From contig JAIUCV010000023.1 in assembly GCA_026724425.1 (NCBI GenBank), positions 4,841,958-4,905,957 of the forward strand: a stretch of 64,000 nucleotides of DNA, read 5' to 3'. The notes under the pieces were generated by a model that worked only from the letters and a program-made list of their open reading frames with translations, was not told the origin of the DNA and ran no database searches. The position numbers were made by a program, and so were the translations under genes. Shown here in pieces: positions 60,564-64,000 of this stretch (position 1 is the first letter of the stretch; every line of letters begins with the position of its first letter). The DNA is from Erythrophleum ivorense. Taxonomy: Eukaryota; Streptophyta; Magnoliopsida; Fabales; Fabaceae.

Positions 60564-60600
60564 CACTCATTTGGTCAGACTTTGGTTCCATACACAAAAT
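60564..60600 (-). repeat. Repeat shared with 28050-28079 and 59062-59126
   Basis: The 30 bases 60571-60600 are the exact reverse complement of 28050-28079 in the E2 5' LTR. The inner 23 match 59104-59126. Together with the left copy they form inverted ends of about 24 bp around 59104-60596. No flanking target duplication was recognised. Confidence 0.8.
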
Positions 60601-60603
60601 AGT

Positions 60604-63253
60604 TCAATTTGAAGTTCAAAATGGGATTTTAAGACACCAAAAGCTTTTCTCAACTTTTCACAACCACTTGGGTAAGTCTAAAAGTATAATTACAATATAT
60701 AAAGCATGCCAAATGATCCAAATCATTATAGAGCTTAATCTCACCTTGCCACTTGCACACATACATATGAACATCACATCACATAAGGTTTATTGGTGGC
60801 AAGAACATATATATTCATTCATCTAGCTTCCACATTGATACACACACCATTTACACATACATTAAAACATGCTCAAGGGTTTACATCATATATTATATTT
60901 ATATATATATCATGGTTACAATTATTGACATCATAATACAATTATAAAGCTTATTTCTCTATCTATTTGTCAAAATCTTACTTCTCATGCTTGTTAACTT
61001 CCATTTCTTTGTCCACTTGGCTCACCTAGACATGGTTAGGTATATGTGGGAAAAGAGTAAGATTCAAAGAATTCTAATAGCTCTTAACCTTTTCAAATAT
61101 ACATAATGGATACATATACATGTCAAAGAATGCATATATGCTATTGAAGCAACTAGTGAGCATATATAAATCATTTTTATTGGCACATCAACTCATATAT
61201 AGTAAACATAATCTCTTAAGGCATTGGTTTAGCCTCACCTAACTTTCTTGGGATTTTTGGACTTGCTTCACCTATTTTTAAGAGAATTTTGACTTAGCCT
61301 TACTCTTTTTGAAATTGTTAGCTTTATCTCACCCATTTTTAGAGACTTTTGGCTCATCTTTATCCTTGCTAAGGGATTTTTAGCATCACCAAACCCATGC
61401 AGGCTACAATACAATTATAAACTCATTTTATGAAACATAATGGTACCATAATATGTAAATATTGGTTAGAAACATTTATCATAGCTCAAAACATACACAT
61501 AAACACTCAATGACAAGAAAACAATCAAGCTATGCATGTAAAAAAGGTTAGAGAGCTACCTTGAAGCAAGATTCACACACTTTTCCCTTAGTTATTCTGC
61601 CCCTTTTTGGCCACACACTTGCAACTAGGTGGAGCTTGATTCCTTTAGTCTAAACACATCAAATGGGACACAATTACATCATTAAAGCAAGTTCTAGCAA
61701 CACACACACACACTCTATGAAAGCTTACTTTCTCACATAGCTACATAATAGTTCCATACAAGACTTAATGAAGCAACTACTAGAATTCATGCTCTTAGCT
61801 CCATTTTTTCCTTCTACCTAGGTCTCTTGACTCCATTTAAACCTCATAGAGTCACTACAAATTCATTTCCAAGAGCCTAGATACAAATTGCTTCTTTAAG
61901 TCTCATTATGAAACCTATACTTCTATCACACAAACCAAAGCTTCAAAAAATTTTCCAAGGCTTCCTTTGATATGCTTCCATCATATTTAGTCTTTTCTAT
62001 CCTTAAAAATTTAAAACTCTCCCTAGGTGCTTCTTCTTGTCTAGGCCGAGACAAGCACACTTTTGGTGCACCCATGGATTTTACAACTTCTCTTGAAGGA
62101 AATGGCACATGTGAGGCTTTTTAGGTATCTCAAGAACCTATATATGCTCTTAAACAATTAGAAATACCACTAGAAAGCTTCATACCTACCATGGTACAAT
62201 AAAAATCCTAGGTTTTGGAAACCTAATTTTTAATGTTTCTTTTTAGAATCTTTGCATATATTTGTTTCTCATTCTTAAAAACCTAGGTTTCATGTTTGGT
62301 TTAGATTAGATTTTGCTCCCTTTTAGTTGTTCTATAAGTGGTTGAAAATCACCTCTTAAGGAACAAGAAAAAGAAAGGAAAGAAATCCATGATACCTTCC
62401 TTGATTCAAGCATTTTCTAAGAATCTTCTCCTTTGTTATGGCTTCTCCTGGGAATTTTAAACTTTTCCCTCTGAACATGACTCAAAATAGATCCAAATCA
62501 CACACCAAAACCATAGAACAAGAGACAAAAGGGAGGAGAACAAGTTTGCTAAGGAAAGGAGTTTGAAAAACCAAGGATTTCTTACCTTTTTCTAAGCCTT
62601 TTTCTTCTTCCTTTTCCCCTCCTCTTATGGGCCCTTTCTTGCTAAGTTTTTCTCTATTTTGGGCATAAACTAGGTTGGCTAAAATGAGGAAAAGAGTAGG
62701 GCACCACTTATATATAGATAGGGATCCATTAAGAGCTTTTCAAAATGTCAATTTTACCCTTCATTCTTGGTTTCTTCCCTCAAGGCTCATTTTAACTCCT
62801 TTTTTAGAACTATCTTTTTTATCATAAAATTTAGTCCTCTGATCTATAAATTTCTTTTTAAATCACTCAAATTAAATCTAAAATCTTTTCGAACAAAAGA
62901 ATTAAAATTTGGATCCACTGACATTCTAAAATGTAAACCTAAAAGGTTTTAACTATTCTAAAGGTTCCTATAATTGTTAACACCTCTGAAAACCCTAGAA
63001 AACTCAAATTTTCCATTTAAAGACCCCCTTTGAGTTTTTTAAACTTTCTAAAATTACGAAAATATCACTATATTTTGTCAAATTTTATTTAGCTATTTCG
63101 GCTTTGGTTTCTGGGCATCCTAAACCTTGGATCCTCATTTTCTATTATTTAGAATTTTATGCTAATTTTATTTGGCCTTAACTCATTCATTTTAGAGGAC
63201 TCTCTTTTATATCTAACTTGTTTTCATTATTTTTACAAAAACCGAGTGTTATA
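60604..63253 (-). repeat. LTR fragment (minus), left end truncated
   Basis: Resembles the E0-type and 44641-48186 LTRs in the same order: 61040-61085 hairpin, 61205-61390 short repeats, 61550-61640 block. It ends GAGTGTTATA at 63253 where TTACA is usual. A TATATATA box near 62710 is the likely minus-strand promoter. The outer half (about 1 kb) is missing at the PMD junction. Open frames here (61926-62108, 62767-62952) are not genes. Confidence 0.78.
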
Positions 63254-64000
63254 GCTATTAGGATTCTTTAAATCTTACTTTCCCCCATATTATCTCTAAC
63301 CATGTCTAGAGAAATATCAATAGGCCAAGGATGGAAGCCAACTAGCATGAAGTATGTGACTTTGACAATGGTTTAGGTTTTCATGCATTATATTGTTAAT
63401 GAGAATTTGTAATTGATATTTTTGTAATATAAAAGCTCCACCATATGTAAAAGTATGAGATTATATTATAAATGTCAACTATGGTTGTGGAAATGTAAGA
63501 ATATGTGATTTGGATATGTGGGTGGCATGGAAAGTGTGTGTATAATGCCAAGTGGATAGGTCAAATTTAGATGCATAATGTTTGGGACTTGTTGAGATAG
63601 TCTTACATGCTGTGTTTTATGTTTTGGACATGCTCAAATGGTCACTTGCATTAAGGGAAGTTATTTTGAACCATTTGATATTCATAATGCACCATTTTAA
63701 GCCATAATCTACCCCTAGACCAAAATTAAATCAAATGAATGAATTTTGACATGAAATTTGGTAGAAATTTAGATCTCATTGAGAGCTTTTCACAAAGCTA
63801 GAGAACATAATTTTTGGATTTTTGTGGGATTTTTTAAAGTTGGCTAAAAATGCAAAAAATACCTGTATATTGTTCACTTGGTTAATTCGGGTTTTTTCAT
63901 GTATTTAAGGGCCCAAATAAAGTCTAATACTTATAAAATTTTACAAATATATATTTAGCATTATGAACTTTCTATATCCACTAAGATCACTCAATTTTGA
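63254..64000 (+). repeat. LTR fragment (plus) running out of the window
   Basis: Starts GCTATTAGGATTCTTTAAATC, the position of the conserved LTR hairpin (compare 19284-19312), and continues colinear with E1/U-type LTR sequence (63740-63800 with 43900-43960). It appears to be an LTR into which the minus-strand LTR to its left inserted. Its upstream half is not in the window. Confidence 0.72.

Overview
The window looks like nuclear DNA of a land plant, most likely a eudicot. It is AT-rich and almost entirely repetitive. It holds Ty3/gypsy chromovirus LTR retrotransposons primed by initiator tRNA-Met, a Mutator-like transposase, plant-mobile-domain (PMD) coding sequence and a TRIM-like tandem array. 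I found no intact host gene, rRNA, tRNA or CRISPR, and the species cannot be named from this sequence.

Left part (1-11028): the 3' LTR (cut by the window edge), internal region and 5' LTR of a minus-strand element called E0 here. Its 4.6 kb internal region has no coding capacity (LARD-like). E0 sits inside a minus-strand gag fragment (11029-11555), which abuts a plus-strand LTR fragment (U, 11556-13361).

Central part (13362-43777): E1, a Tekay/Del-type chromovirus with gag, protease, RT, RNase H, integrase and a chromodomain, all disabled. Its ~3.7 kb LTRs were each broken by later insertions: a solo LTR (14848-18564) in the 5' LTR, and a complete non-coding element E2 (27090-38772) plus another solo LTR (38852-41792) in the 3' LTR. 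E2 itself carries a solo LTR (33619-36795). U, which hosts E1, resumes at 43778 and holds a further solo LTR (44641-48186). Nesting is four levels deep and most boundaries are fixed by 5-bp target-site duplications.

Right part (49089-60600): a region without LTR elements. It carries a 310-codon minus-strand reading frame interrupted by two TAG codons, a decayed PMD gene (minus), the C-terminal half of a MURA-type transposase (minus), an 11-copy tandem array of TRIM-like units, and a second, truncated PMD gene (plus). Short inverted and direct repeats flank the second PMD copy. From 60604 LTR fragments resume to the window edge.

The main points for a second look are: near-systematic CAG-to-TAG decay in E1; an LTR segment with GT-AG ends that is cleanly absent from a sister LTR; the TRIM-like array with snRNA-type promoter motifs; a 30-bp word shared by unrelated loci; a tandemly duplicated LTR tail bounded by CAAGT; and non-coding LTR elements whose shared internal region is joined to two LTR types.
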